Source of the DNA: Cudoniella acicularis | Lineage: Eukaryota > Ascomycota > Leotiomycetes > Helotiales > Helotiaceae | Direction: 5' to 3' | DNA length: 17,454 nucleotides | Assembly (NCBI GenBank): GCA_013054445.1 | Contig: JAAMPI010001224.1 | Location: 1-17,454, forward strand | Shown here: piece after piece, positions 10,071 through 17,454 of the stretch | Layout: every line of letters begins with the position of its first letter | Position numbering within the stretch: position 1 is the stretch's first letter | Program-made: the position numbers and the translations under genes | Notes under the pieces: generated by a model | The model's database searches: none | What the model saw: only the letters and a program-made list of their open reading frames with translations | What the model was told of the DNA's origin: nothing

Positions 10071-10494
10071 TTAAAAACAAATCCCGCTGGCTATCAGTGA
10101 AAAATGAGCCGTGGCATTTTCACACCCTTGGACCGCACTATCCCATAACTCAGCAATCACCCTCCAATACTGATCTGTGCCCTTCAGCATCTGTTTTGGG
10201 AGACTAATTCTCGGTGTTGAGAGATTCTGAGGCTCGAAGAACACTTCCAGAGTTTGATATGTAATGGGAAGGGTTGATGAAGAAGGCGAGCCTATATACA
10301 TATTCCTGGTGATTCACAGACAGCCGGGCGTCAAAAATAGGTTGGTTGAGCAAGTTAATCATTGCTTCAAAGTGTGAATGTTCAAAAGATTTGTCAAGTG
10401 AATAATACTCTACGAGGAAGTCTACTACGCTTCGGAGTTGCTTCGCGGCATCTTCCCAAGTGCATATGTGACTTACGAGCCATCATTCTCTTTG
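10071..10494 (-). pseudogene. Coding-like remnant of unknown family
   Basis: On the minus strand one frame is open from about 10487 down to a TAG near 10203. It includes TWEDAAKQLRSVVDFLVEYY and FEAMINLLNQPIFDARLSV, with amino-acid content like a real helical protein but no usable ATG at its head and an in-frame TGA just upstream. A second frame, 10301..10071, carries LEVFFEPQNLSTPRISLPKQ and YWRVIAELWDSAVQGCENAT and ends at a TAA. The two overlap between about 10200 and 10300. Either a frameshift has broken one gene, or an intron joins them: GTATAT after ...VNHQEY to CAG before NLSTPR (about 73 nt) is in phase. Because the 5' end is not resolved, it is listed as a probable pseudogene. I do not recognise the family. 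It is convergent with the regulator gene, whose stop is about 35 bp away. Confidence 0.4.
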
Positions 10495-10499
10495 ACTAG

Positions 10500-12081
10500 G
10501 GACTAACTCTCATGTCGAAGATCAAGCGGAATAAAACTTCGCCTTAACTTATGTTTTGAGAGTGACGCGAAACCTATTATGTGAAAAGGGATCTTCCTAG
10601 TGAACAAAAACGAAAGGACTCCCAATGTTTGAAGTACAGATTTCTAGATTCCAATAGAGAGCTGGAGCATTTTGGATTCATACGCAATCTTAAAAGACAA
10701 GACATCAATTTCTCGACAACCGATTCTGAGCCGATTCCACTCGTGTCTTTATCGACGAATGACTTTTCGAAAATCCGTTTTAATCCACTTGAATAAAATG
10801 CGCAAAAAGAGAGAATACAAACGAACACCTGCCCAAAATGTGCACTGCACATTTGTGAGAGATGTCTGCGTAATTCAAATTTCCAATCCACCTCGCGCTG
10901 GAATTTGATAGAAAGGGGGGGTGAAGCGACAGAGCATGATGAAAAAGGGGGAAATGGAGACCCCTCATCCACATTCAAAAAAATCCTGGCCCACCAAAAT
11001 CCCTCCCACCTGCGACACTTGAAACCGAAGCCAGATCACCACTGCGTGCGGGATGTTGTGGGTCGCAATCGCGATTGTTGCAATTGAAGAGAACTCTTTC
11101 CTTTTTGCCTGGGTTTGGTGATGGTGATAGTGAGGTTGTTATGATCGATGCGCAAACGATTTTCAGTGAGTGTCGTGTTCTTAGTCAGCTGTCGCGTTTT
11201 AGCGTCGGCGGTCTAGTCATGATCACCGACACCGAAATCCAGCCCAAGTACCAGCAAAACAATTCACAACTTCACGAGGAATAAATACAAAAACATCAGT
11301 CGCATACGACACCCAAAACTATGAGAACAGTACTGCGATTTAAAATCTCCAAAAATAGGGAGAAAATTTGGACGTAGTAATAAGGGAAAGAGGACGCCTT
11401 GATTGACATGGTTGAAGTCGGATGAAGAAAGGTGCCTTCAACAGTTTTGCGTATTAGAAGGGAAGTGCTTTCTGATTTTACAACCGAGCAGTTGAGTAGG
11501 GAGGTATAAAATATCACCCAAAAATAACAGGTTCTTTTTTAAATTTCGATTTACATAAAGGTCCTCGCTTTATACTGCGAGGTGAGAACCCTGCCCCGAA
11601 GTCAGGTACATTTTGGGACTCAGAAAACCCATATCTATATTAGTACAGAAATTTTCCAGACAGGAAAATTATCCGGATCTCGTGGCTTTGTCCTAGTCTA
11701 TGGTCTCGCCTTAAACTTTTTTTCTGTCTGGTGTTTGTTTGTCATTGTTCCATCTTTTACGAGCAAAATGTTCTTCAAATTCCCAATGGAGGTTTATATT
11801 TGAAGAAATGGTCTCGTACCTCCCATTCAATGAGTAAGCACCTACTTAAAGAAGAGCTGCAAGGCAAGCAAAAATAGCCAGCCAACTTCTTTGAAGAGGA
11901 AAATGTCCAAACAATGCTAACACATCACCTTGCCACCCAGAACATAGAACATCAAACTGCAGCTGCTAACCGTTTGAAATATGTATAGCATTCACATGTA
12001 ATTTTAATCTATATTTAAAGCATTCATACATCCTTCCCAAAAACCCACCAAAAACGCCATCATTCTATATAAAAAAAAACT
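10500..12081. other. Gene-free intergenic region
   Basis: Open frames up to 133 codons occur on both strands here but overlap one another, lack recognisable domains and have no convincing splice continuation. Visible items are a 19-bp palindrome at 10836-10854 and a run of seven G at about 10915-10921. The right end, about 11850-12081, is AT-rich and should hold the 3' untranslated region of the leftward gene that stops at 12082. Confidence 0.5.
10836..10854. repeat. 19-bp perfect palindrome
   Basis: AAATGTGCA, one central C, then TGCACATTT: nine paired bases on each side. It may be a binding site for a dimeric protein or simply chance. It lies in a region with no gene call. Confidence 0.5.
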
Positions 12082-13375
12082 TCAATGGCAAAAATCATAA
12101 CTACTATACTTCTTCCTATTCGCCCACTCTGTCAACCTCTCCAAAATCAACTCATTAGCCCCCCTATTCGTCTTCGCAAAAACCGTATCAAACGGATGAA
12201 TCGTCATTCCAAAATAACTCCCCTCATAAAGCGGATTCGGATAATCCTTACACTCCGCCTCATAATCCTCACTCATATGAAACGCACTCATCATCGCCTC
12301 CGCTTTATAACCCGCCGCTTCAATTAGGGGTGTAGAGTAGACTTCGATAGCGACCGCTTTCCAGTATTCGTGCGGGCAGGAATTGATACCTGGGACTTCC
12401 ATGCCGGGGACGGGTTGCTCGGGGGGGAAGATGGGAACGCGCGCTTTGAGGGCTTCGATTTGGGTTTCGGTCGGGAAGAGGAGCGTTTCCAGACCAACGC
12501 GGTCGGTGGCCCAGATCATGGATTGGACGTGGTTGACAGGTTCGCAGTTAAACGTCATTCCGACGAGCTAAAAAAAAGAAACGGTTAGCCAAAGATTCTT
12601 TCAGAGCCGCATTTTGGACAGAGAATTGAGTTTCTACTGACCTTCACCTGCTCGGTAACTCGGTTCAAATACATATCGCTCCAACATCCCGTTGCCCATT
12701 GAGGCAAGAAAGGTCCTCGGATACTGCCATTCATCGTGATGAATTTCTTATACTTCTTATACAAATCATCTTTGACCAGAACCTCCGCAAACGCACCCAG
12801 GTCATAGCAATCGTTCTTGCGGTGTATATATTTGATATTCGGTTTCTTCGGGATGATCTCCTCCGCTTTATTGTCGCCATTCAAGATGAACATGAAATCC
12901 GCTGCGCCGTGCAGGGCGTGCGCGATGAAGAATTCGAGATTCTGGCGCGAATTCTCCGTCTCGAAATACGCGTAGAGGATAAGAGGTCGATCGGAGGCTG
13001 GTTCAGAGGGAATTGCCGTCGTGCTTGGAGAATTGGGTGTTGTGGAATCTGTCGTGTTTATGGGCCTCCCATCACCCACCATTATTTCTCCCGGTATCGT
13101 CGTCGTAGTCTCCTGCCCAACCTTCCCCATCTCAACCGCCAATCCCGCATTAATCCTATCCGTCTCCTCCTTCTCTGGCGACGAAGAATGCGTTGTCGGA
13201 ATATGCTGTACGACTCCAATCAGTAAAGCTCCCTCTCCCACGCGCCCGCGCGTTCTTTACTTACCAATGTGTCAAGCCGTGGATGCCATCCCAGTGCCCA
13301 TATCGACCAGACCAGGAACAAAATAACGACCGTCGCTATCCAAGACGGTTTCACTTTGGTGCTTAGAAGTGCCAT
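12082..13375 (-). CDS. Type II membrane glycosyltransferase-like protein
   Basis: Three exons (13375..13265, 13205..12642, 12567..12082) encode 386 aa. Introns of 59 and 74 nt start GTAAGT and GTCAGT and end CAG and TAG, both in phase 0. Residues 1-10 are basic and cytosolic, and about 12-30 form one membrane helix (WIATVVILFLVWSIWALGW), giving a type II topology as in Golgi transferases. Residues 38-108 are a Thr/Ser/Pro stem. The globular part from 110 opens with LILYAYFETENSR and holds FMFILNG (141-147), NDCYDLGAFAE (168-178), NGSIRGPFLP (196-205) and, after the last intron, LVGMTFNCEP and HVQSMIWATDR. This set recurs in an uncharacterised eukaryotic family that looks like a nucleotide-sugar transferase of GT-A type, somewhat like the rhamnan-synthesis F group. 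Donor and acceptor are unknown. The model has no internal stop. A small inverted-repeat element lies about 147 bp upstream of its ATG. Confidence 0.8.
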
Positions 13376-13521
13376 CGCGATATAAAATAAGAATGAATGT
13401 ATAATTTACAAAAAAATAACGGCGTCGGATTTTTGGGACGAACCACACACCCCCTATCGTGAAGATTCGTCGTTGGATGAGAGAGTGCAGTGCCTCATTT
13501 AGCTGTGCCCCTCCCATGCAT

Positions 13522-13546
13522 CAACCTACATGCCCTTTTAATTGTT
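13522..13546 (+). repeat. Left terminal inverted repeat (25 bp)
   Basis: Exact reverse complement of 13648-13672. It starts CAACCTACATGCCC. Confidence 0.9.
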
Positions 13547-13554
13547 CAATGACG

Positions 13555-13625
13555 CAACGGCTTGAACCAATTAGAGGCCAGAAGCAGACCTCCTAACCAG
13601 GTGATTAGTCAGACCACTCGGGATT
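13555..13625 (-). other. Degenerate tRNA-like (Pol III promoter-like) interior of the element
   Basis: On the minus strand CCGAGTGG (13621-13614) matches the end of an A box, and GGTTCAAGCC (13568-13559) is close to a B box, 53 nt further on. Between them CTAAT/GTTAG (13608-13604 with 13597-13593) can form an anticodon-like stem with a 6-nt loop, and GAGGTC/GGCCTC (13592-13587 with 13579-13574) a long variable arm as in tRNA-Leu or tRNA-Ser. The acceptor and T stems pair poorly, so this is not an intact tRNA gene. Confidence 0.4.
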
Positions 13626-13647
13626 TCGACAGTATTTGGACTCGCCT

Positions 13648-13672
13648 AACAATTAAAAGGGCATGTAGGTTG
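13648..13672 (-). repeat. Right terminal inverted repeat (25 bp)
   Basis: Exact reverse complement of 13522-13546. It ends GGGCATGTAGGTTG on the plus strand. Confidence 0.9.
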
Positions 13673-14004
13673 TACTGCACGTGCGCTCTCCACATCTAAT
13701 TTTAGAGTTCTTTTCTCTTGTGTTTAAATGCTCTCTTTCTTTCAGAAAAAAGACACCTTTTCGTAAACAATATTTAAGTTTGTAACTCTCATTTTCTACT
13801 GTACGATCTTGAAATTTTGTGCTGCTTCTTTCATGCGGTGGCAGCCCAAAGGGACTCGAGACGGACATCTGCACGTTTGCGTCTGAAATCGGGGTACCCG
13901 CAGCGGTGCACAATCCGAACATCAAAGAAATTTGGAGACAGTTCAACACTGTCAAATTCATTTTTCTTGGCTTCTTGGCTAAAGTGGACCTGTAAGACGT
14001 ACAT

Positions 14005-14024
14005 ACAGTACAGTACAGCACAGC
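14005..14024 (+). repeat. Pentanucleotide microsatellite
   Basis: Four units in a row: ACAGT, ACAGT, ACAGC, ACAGC. Too short to be of clear functional weight, but likely to vary between strains. Confidence 0.6.
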
Positions 14025-14763
14025 ACCACCCCATCCACCTCTCCTCCCCCCAAAATACCATCCAACAAGCCTCCAAAAATCTCTCCCAAAACCCAACTCG
14101 CAGCAAAAGATATCCAAACCCCTCGAAATCACACATAATCAATCCTGATATTTCAATATTAATAATCCCGCGGTAAGGGTTTCGTGTAAACCGTCAAGCT
14201 TGGCAGCTGCAGGGACCGACCCGGCTCGGAAATTGGGGAATAGTGGTCCACCCTCTAAACTTGCGACTCTCGGGGGAAAATCCAGCTTTTTCCAATTACG
14301 AAAAGAGGGCATTTATTCCAATGGAAACTTGGAAAGGGGCGTTCAATTCTAGTCCTGTCTGTGATTGGTAACGTTGAGTCGCTTGAAGTCAGTCCGAACG
14401 TCGGGAATCAGGTCACGACCACCAGAAGAACACTACTCCTCGCTTTTACAAGAAAGACTTTCTTACAAGCTTCTAGAAAAGGAATTTCAGTTAATACATA
14501 GAGCTTTCTGAAGATAGAGGCGCAAACACTTGAAGTCACAGGCCAGGCAAAGTGTAAAGGGAACAGTCATAATGCACTGATCAGATAACTGTATTTCTGG
14601 ATGGTTCATTCCGCCAACCTAACAGATCTATTTGCATTTGGGTTCAACTTTAAAGTCGACCTCGGACGAGAAACCCCTCCCCCCTCCCCCTCAAAAACAG
14701 AAATTCTCTGTATCAGCATTTTAAGGTGATGCAACTAACATTTCCACAGCCGGATTTTCCCTA

Positions 14764-16188
14764 TCACGGGAAAGAATCCATAAGATCTAATCCCACAGGT
14801 GCCGAGTTCGTCACAAGTAACTTGGTAGTATTCGTCCCCATCATCGCCGGAGCATTCACCCATGTTCGTGTCCTTCCTGCTGTTCGACTACTTCCAGGAT
14901 AGAGATATGTCGAAAAGTAGACCTCAGGTTCATCAACCGTCCTTGCATATGCCACCATAGCAGACATTGTTGACATCAAAATCCCATACCAATAATCTGC
15001 GTTGACAAGAACCTCATACTCAACAATTGCCTTCTTGTCAAATTCCATAGCATCAAGTTTCGCGAGCATTCGTGGCGAGCCCACAAGTAGTGTCCACTTG
15101 TCATGGACCGTATATCCGAGTGGTTCTAATCTCGCTCGAAACCAGCCGATTGCACCACGAGAGCCGCAACTGACGTACACAGTTGTGATCTTCTTCTCCC
15201 TTGTCGACTGTGTTGCCTCAATCTCCTTCACGTACGCATCCATCTGGGTGTCGACGGTTCCAAAAACTGCTGGCCAATCCGGTTCTCCCCTTAAATGAAC
15301 CCCAATGAATCCGTTTTGAAGCTCGGGGCTTTGAAGAATTTCCGAACTGAAAGTCAACAACCTGCGATTAAACTTTATGAGCCTGAACAACGATTTTCGT
15401 ACAGCCCCGAGTTCGTTTGACTCTGTATAATTCCACGCGATGTATGAATCTCCATAGGTGATTGCGACCGGATTCAGCGGGCTTATCTTTTCAATATTTG
15501 CTTCCTTGAGCGTCGCGTTCACCATAGCACCGAAGGTCCCAAGAGAATGCACGTCATCGGAATAATGTCGTTTGAGCGTTGGAAGAATCGTATCAATGCC
15601 TTCTGCATCACCGCAATACCGAAGTTTCATTTGAGGACACTGCTCCTCCAACTCTTCGGCCATGTGGTCGAAATTCCAGAATTGATCGGCGCATTGTGGT
15701 GTCGCACTGAGCAATGCCGGATTGTCTGCATTTCGAGTGGTCGCAATTGGGGGAATGATCAGTCCGCTTCCAGCATCAATTGCGAGTCGTACACAAGTCT
15801 GTATTCGGTTTCGCGCATTGTTGAGACCTCCGCCGATAGCTGTGGTGTTGAGACCGGAATAACTGTGACACTGGAGCCACAAGCCCGGCGTCCAGTGCGT
15901 TCGGTCGCAGAGGTTCTTCAGGCCGTTCTTCAGGGAATTAATTTGCGGGTCGGCATTATGAGAATCAACTTTCTGGTCTGCTGTCGTCGTGTCATTTTTC
16001 GAAGGAGAGAGCCAGTTGTGGACGCGTGAATCGCCAACGCTGTCCAACGAAGGGAAGTGGTGTCGGTTGAGGTAGACAAGCCAAATGAAGAGTAAAGACG
16101 CAATCAATGCGAAGGTGGCCACGCGTTGGTTCAACATCGAGGCGGCGAGACGAACGACACGACCTTTGCGCACCCGACGCCTTCGCAC
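14764..16188 (-). CDS. O-fucosyltransferase-like type II membrane protein
   Basis: One exon of 474 aa. Residues 1-13 are strongly basic (MRRRRVRKGRVVR), then about 23-40 form a single membrane helix (ATFALIASLLFIWLVYL). This is a type II signal anchor that would place the rest in the Golgi lumen. After a short stem come the hallmarks of the GDP-fucose O-fucosyltransferase fold: GGGLNNARNR at 119-128, where the glycine-rich turn is expected to meet the nucleotide sugar, and GVHLRGEPDW at 296-305, matching the conserved HLR.E.D motif whose arginine is catalytic in the family. The C-terminal part has TTVYVSCGSRGAIGWFRARL (336-355) and YEVLVNADYWYGILMSTMSA (391-410), in the place of the conserved acidic and serine nucleotide-binding region. 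Length suits fungal members. Sugar donor and protein substrate are not shown by the sequence. It lies upstream of, and in line with, the other transferase-like gene. Confidence 0.83.
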   Translation of the reverse strand: MRRRRVRKGRVVRLAASMLNQRVATFALIASLLFIWLVYLNRHHFPSLDSVGDSRVHNWLSPSKNDTTTADQKVDSHNADPQINSLKNGLKNLCDRTHWTPGLWLQCHSYSGLNTTAIGGGLNNARNRIQTCVRLAIDAGSGLIIPPIATTRNADNPALLSATPQCADQFWNFDHMAEELEEQCPQMKLRYCGDAEGIDTILPTLKRHYSDDVHSLGTFGAMVNATLKEANIEKISPLNPVAITYGDSYIAWNYTESNELGAVRKSLFRLIKFNRRLLTFSSEILQSPELQNGFIGVHLRGEPDWPAVFGTVDTQMDAYVKEIEATQSTREKKITTVYVSCGSRGAIGWFRARLEPLGYTVHDKWTLLVGSPRMLAKLDAMEFDKKAIVEYEVLVNADYWYGILMSTMSAMVAYARTVDEPEVYFSTYLYPGSSRTAGRTRTWVNAPAMMGTNTTKLLVTNSAPVGLDLMDSFP

Positions 16189-17367
16189 ATTTTAGAGAAG
16201 GTCCTGAGATCTCTGGTGTTGAAGAAACAAAGTCCAATAGGAAGCATAATGAAACACTCATTTTAGCAAGACCCAATAAAGCCAACACGGAAAGACAACG
16301 CGAGTGACAATTGAGGAAAGCGCGGGCGTTGCTTTTTGGAGGCGTTCAGCGAGGCTTGCCAAGGCTTGAGCTCCACTATTATTTCCCCCTTTCCTCCTCT
16401 CAAGAAACAGGTAGAAATTGAGGGTGAAAGATGTTACCATGTTCATTGCTTGATGCGCGGAATCTTGAGAGAGTTCGCTCTGAGAAGTAAAAGGTGAAGG
16501 AAGGTTGACAGTGGTTACCATTCAAGCTTAAATAGGGCTGTACTGTGCCGATCTACCCTGATCAAGTACAGTAACCGGGATTCCCCTTTTCAGGGAACAG
16601 CAATCTAGAGAAGGGCAACCCTGAAAGTTGTGCCGAAGCCTATTTGAAATAGACAGATTGAGTGCACTGCATTAGAGAGCGACATCTAGACATTCACGGT
16701 AAATGTGTATGAATGCAGCTGTTTATTACTTGAAACCCAACTTCAGAAAATGCGCCGTGCTTTTTCGTGTCCGGATTGCGACACAGCCTGTGAATTCAGG
16801 GGTCGGGCCGCTAATCTTCTGTGCTTTAGCCTTTGAGGTCAAAGTCTTAGGGGTCGTCGGGTGCTCGCTAGATTGGTGGTTGCTTCCTAGCCGCACAGGC
16901 TTCTATACGCTAAACTTCAGCATATCGCAATCTACTTACAGGCTTCAATCATTAATTTATAGCACACTGAAGAGTATGCCGGGGACCTCTCTTTATAACT
17001 ATACTGCGCTTGTTGCGATTCCTCCACCACTCACCTCTGACATAGTAAATGTTTTGATCAATCCCGTTGTCAAGTGCCCTTTTATTCCAATCTCATCGCA
17101 TTTCCCTCGCACTCGTTGTTCAAAAGGCAACCCAAACCATCCACGATTTTACTTGTGTAGAGTGGCAAATCATGTCCTCATAATTATGTTAATCCATTAT
17201 AACAGCATCAGCTGAAAAAATTATACCTCATATATATAGTCATCAAGTAGATCATACCTCATGAGATACAATGTAAATTACCTCTTTCGAAAGAAAAATA
17301 TCTCCCCAATTATTTCAAAGAAGCCAAAGAACTCTGGGTATCCAATTCAAACCACCATCTCCCCAAA
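16189..17367. other. Divergent intergenic region at the right side
   Basis: Left part: leader and promoter of the O-fucosyltransferase-like gene; a TATA-like string (CTATTTAAG on the minus strand) lies near 16527-16535. At 16583-16599 TTCCC and GGGAA form a small hairpin. A 170-codon plus-strand frame at 16703-17215 has no domain, no signal peptide and uneven composition, so I do not call it a gene. About 17215-17290 is AT-rich. From about 17300 the plus strand looks like the leader of the gene starting at 17368. Confidence 0.45.
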
Positions 17368-17454
17368 ATGTTAAGATCTTTCACTCCCGTTTTCCCCTCC
17401 TCTTCGCCTTCGTCCATCGTGACTACTGGAAGGGTTTTGCCTTTGATTTGGGTT
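17368..17454 (+). CDS. Possible 5' end of a gene cut by the window edge
   Basis: An ATG at 17368 in the favourable context CCCCAAAATG follows a C/A-rich leader of the usual fungal kind and stays open for 29 codons to the edge. The start reads MLRSFTPVFPSSSPSSIVTT and continues GRVLPLIWV, which is Ser/Pro-rich with a hydrophobic run at the end. It could be a targeting sequence or the approach to a membrane helix. No family can be named from so short a piece, and it may also be chance. Confidence 0.35.
   Translation, partial: MLRSFTPVFPSSSPSSIVTTGRVLPLIWV

Larger units (their letters stand above)
13522..13672. mobile_element. 151-bp MITE-like element with perfect 25-bp terminal inverted repeats
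   Basis: Positions 13522-13546, beginning CAACCTACATGCCCTTTTAA, and 13648-13672 are exact reverse complements over 25 bp. Pairing stops at the first inner base on both sides and one base outside. The 101-bp centre has no coding capacity. Small size, perfect terminal repeats and a site in an upstream region fit a miniature inverted-repeat transposable element. No clear target-site duplication is seen: TGCA occurs on both sides (13517-13520 and 13676-13679) but at unequal distances. The absence of mutation between the arms suggests a recent insertion or selection on the hairpin. The centre resembles a class II tRNA on the minus strand, so a tRNA-derived element is an alternative. Confidence 0.75.
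13376..14763. other. Intergenic region carrying an inverted-repeat element
   Basis: The left part is the promoter side of the transferase-like gene and contains the 151-bp element. The right part lies behind the stop codon of the O-fucosyltransferase-like gene at 14764. At 14005-14024 the pentamer ACAGT/ACAGC repeats four times. About 14025-14110 is C-rich and pyrimidine-rich on the plus strand, like a fungal leader or promoter, but no gene follows it on that strand. The open frames of up to 159 codons near 13650-14180 show no domain and overlap each other. Confidence 0.5.

Noticed and set aside
10577..10978. Minus-strand open frame of 133 codons
   Set aside because: It overlaps several other open frames on both strands, has no recognisable motif and crosses the G-rich tract and the palindrome.
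13653..14176. Overlapping open frames of 103-159 codons on both strands
   Set aside because: They include one arm of the inverted-repeat element or a C-rich low-complexity tract, and none shows family features.
16703..17215. Plus-strand open frame of 170 codons
   Set aside because: It is the longest frame in that spacer, but no domain, signal peptide, membrane pattern or splice continuation is visible, and the composition looks like chance translation.

Overview
The window looks like nuclear DNA of a filamentous ascomycete. The genes are split by short introns (49-110 nt) with GT...AG ends and CTNAC-type branch points. Spacers are AT-rich, there is no operon-like packing, and the protein families are typical of Pezizomycotina: an X325/BIM1-like GPI protein, a lactose-permease-like MFS carrier, a Fungal_trans_2-type regulator and fungal Golgi-type glycosyltransferases. 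The family mix would suit Leotiomycetes or a relative, but this is a guess because no rRNA or other marker is present.

Layout: 1-750 is an AT-rich spacer. 751-1583 (-) is a secreted BIM1/X325-like copper protein with a C-terminal tail that looks like a GPI signal. 1584-3356 is a divergent spacer. 3357-4554 (+) is an aldo/keto reductase with three exons. 4555-5674 is a spacer with an AT-rich, RIP-like block and a cluster of short related repeats and an imperfect palindrome, probably a transposon relic. 5675-7301 (-) is an MFS sugar transporter whose single intron has AT where the 5' splice site should read GT. 7302-8189 is a divergent spacer. 8190-10034 (+) is a four-exon regulator-like protein. 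10071 to about 10500 (-) is a coding-like remnant in two reading frames. 10500-12081 holds no gene I can support. 12082-13375 (-) is a type II membrane protein resembling a glycosyltransferase, in three exons. 13522-13672 is a 151-bp element with perfect 25-bp terminal inverted repeats and a degenerate tRNA-like centre, about 150 bp upstream of that gene. 14764-16188 (-) is an O-fucosyltransferase-like type II membrane protein. 17368 to the right edge (+) may be the start of another gene.

The reductase, the sugar carrier and the divergently read regulator could form a small carbon-use group in which the regulator controls its neighbours; this is inferred from position only. The two type II membrane proteins at 12082-16188 lie in tandem on the same strand and may both act on protein or polysaccharide glycosylation in the Golgi.

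The observations most worth checking are the changed 5' splice site in the transporter, the inverted-repeat element with its Pol III-like interior, and the coding remnant beside the regulator. I found no CRISPR array, rRNA, intact tRNA or complete transposase.
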